Assembly: GCA_947396885.1 (NCBI GenBank)
Contig: OX377204.1
Span: 42,271,139 to 42,335,138, forward strand
DNA length: 64,000 bases
Source: Heligmosomoides polygyrus polygyrus
Taxonomy: Eukaryota > Nematoda > Chromadorea > Rhabditida > Heligmosomidae
Direction: 5' to 3'
Shown: positions 63,600 to 64,000 of the stretch, in pieces
Position numbering within the stretch: position 1 is the stretch's first letter
Layout of the letters: every line of letters starts with the position of its first letter
Program-made: the position numbers and the translations under genes
The notes under the pieces: model-generated
The model's input: the letters and a program-made list of their open reading frames with translations, nothing else
Told to the model about the DNA's origin: nothing
Database searches by the model: none

Positions 63600-64000
63600 C
63601 TGAAAAACCCTTGAGGGATCGCATGCTCGTTTTGTAGGCAAGCGGCACTAATCTCTGCCCATCAAGCAACAACTTATTAAGGATACTTTCTTGATAATAG
63701 ATGGAATTAAATGAACAAAAATGTCTGTAAATTCCAAGCTCTTCTGACCTTCAGCGGCGGCAGACGGTGCACTCCAACCCTGCGCCGGTCTCGCTCGTTA
63801 CTGACAGCTATGAACAGGCGACTGGAGCGACGGCAGTGATAAGAGCGACAGCGCTCAAATATGGACAGTTGTTGAGGCGATCGCTTGGTCTTAATCAATT
63901 TGCATGTTTTGCACGGGCGACTAGTCGCCCCGTCGCGCACTGTGAACAGGCGCTAAAGCGGACAAGTTAGATAAGCCAGCGGTCGGAGTTCTTTAACTTG
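62870..64000. other. Upstream intronic stretch
   Basis: Contains the small host exon at 63561-63599, a G run at 63340-63351 and ends of the TATGAACAGGC family near 63810 and 63950. No promoter or start of the host gene was identified. Confidence 0.4.
63561..63599 (-). CDS. Host coiled-coil gene, most upstream exon seen
   Basis: A 13-codon exon, [13 protein letters not shown], follows a perfect nematode-type acceptor (GGGTTTTTCAG) and is followed by a GTGAGT donor. It starts and ends in phase 0, which matches the next exon at 62226-62306. It contains an ATG at its third codon, so it could hold the true start, but the strong acceptor argues for an internal exon. No further upstream exon was found before the window ends at 64000. 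Confidence 0.5.

Noticed and set aside
1..64000. CRISPR array, prokaryotic operons or phage
   Set aside because: No regular spaced repeats, no Shine-Dalgarno-led gene runs and no prokaryotic gene families; the retroelements and introns show a eukaryotic genome.

Overview
The window looks like repeat-rich nuclear DNA from a parasitic nematode, most likely a strongylid or hookworm-type worm. Three lines of evidence support this. The RTE and CR1/Sam-Frodo-like retrotransposons are of a type I associate with hookworm genomes (recollection of families, not a search). There are briggsae- and irritans-like mariners. Where exons can be traced, several introns are short and several acceptors are of the nematode TTTCAG kind. 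No bacterial operon, plasmid, phage or CRISPR feature is visible.

Host gene. I could chain at least 14 small exons on the minus strand (63599 down to 282). All junctions use GT..AG, and the reading phase is kept from one exon to the next. The predicted protein is largely charged coiled coil, ending in a more globular segment at 282-566. I do not recognise the protein. Both ends run off the window, so almost all of the 64 kb is intron of this one gene. Introns range from about 60 nt to about 26 kb, and the large ones are packed with mobile elements. Exons at 61587-61721 and 20952-20987 are optional additions. Candidates at 23316-23464, 54290-54490 and 45930-46090 do not yet fit the chain. One plus-strand candidate exon lies at 21724-21876.

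Elements by region. 0.3-6.6 kb: RTE 5' fragment, two copies of a minisatellite-bearing repeat (called R1 here), a tRNA-like SINE. 6.6-12 kb: RTE fragments, two mariners, and a repeated unknown coding sequence in inverted copies. 13.9-15.8 kb: Ty3/gypsy gag remnant with LTR-like DNA. 17.2-21.5 kb: tRNA-like foldback, GC-rich palindromic elements, CR1 remnant, a 466-bp foldback with 8-bp target duplication. 23.5-24.3 kb: Penelope-like remnant with a hammerhead-ribozyme motif. 25.7-31.2 kb: R1, two long inverted-repeat elements, RTE-1 3' fragment, tandem duplication. 31.7-32.2 kb: Penelope remnant. 33.4-36.5 kb: almost complete RTE. 37-42 kb: RTE-1 fragment, R1 with a nested Harbinger-like MITE, foldbacks, SINEs. 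46.2-47.4 kb: three TTAA-flanked MITEs. 47.4-54.3 kb: Penelope, CR1 fragment, long CR1 element. 55.3-58.8 kb: long RTE-1 element. 59-64 kb: mariner fragment, piggyBac-like MITE, tandem repeats and the most upstream host exons.

All transposon genes seen have frameshifts, stops or missing parts, so I see no clearly active element. Frame and exon calls were made by eye, and boundaries of old repeats are approximate.
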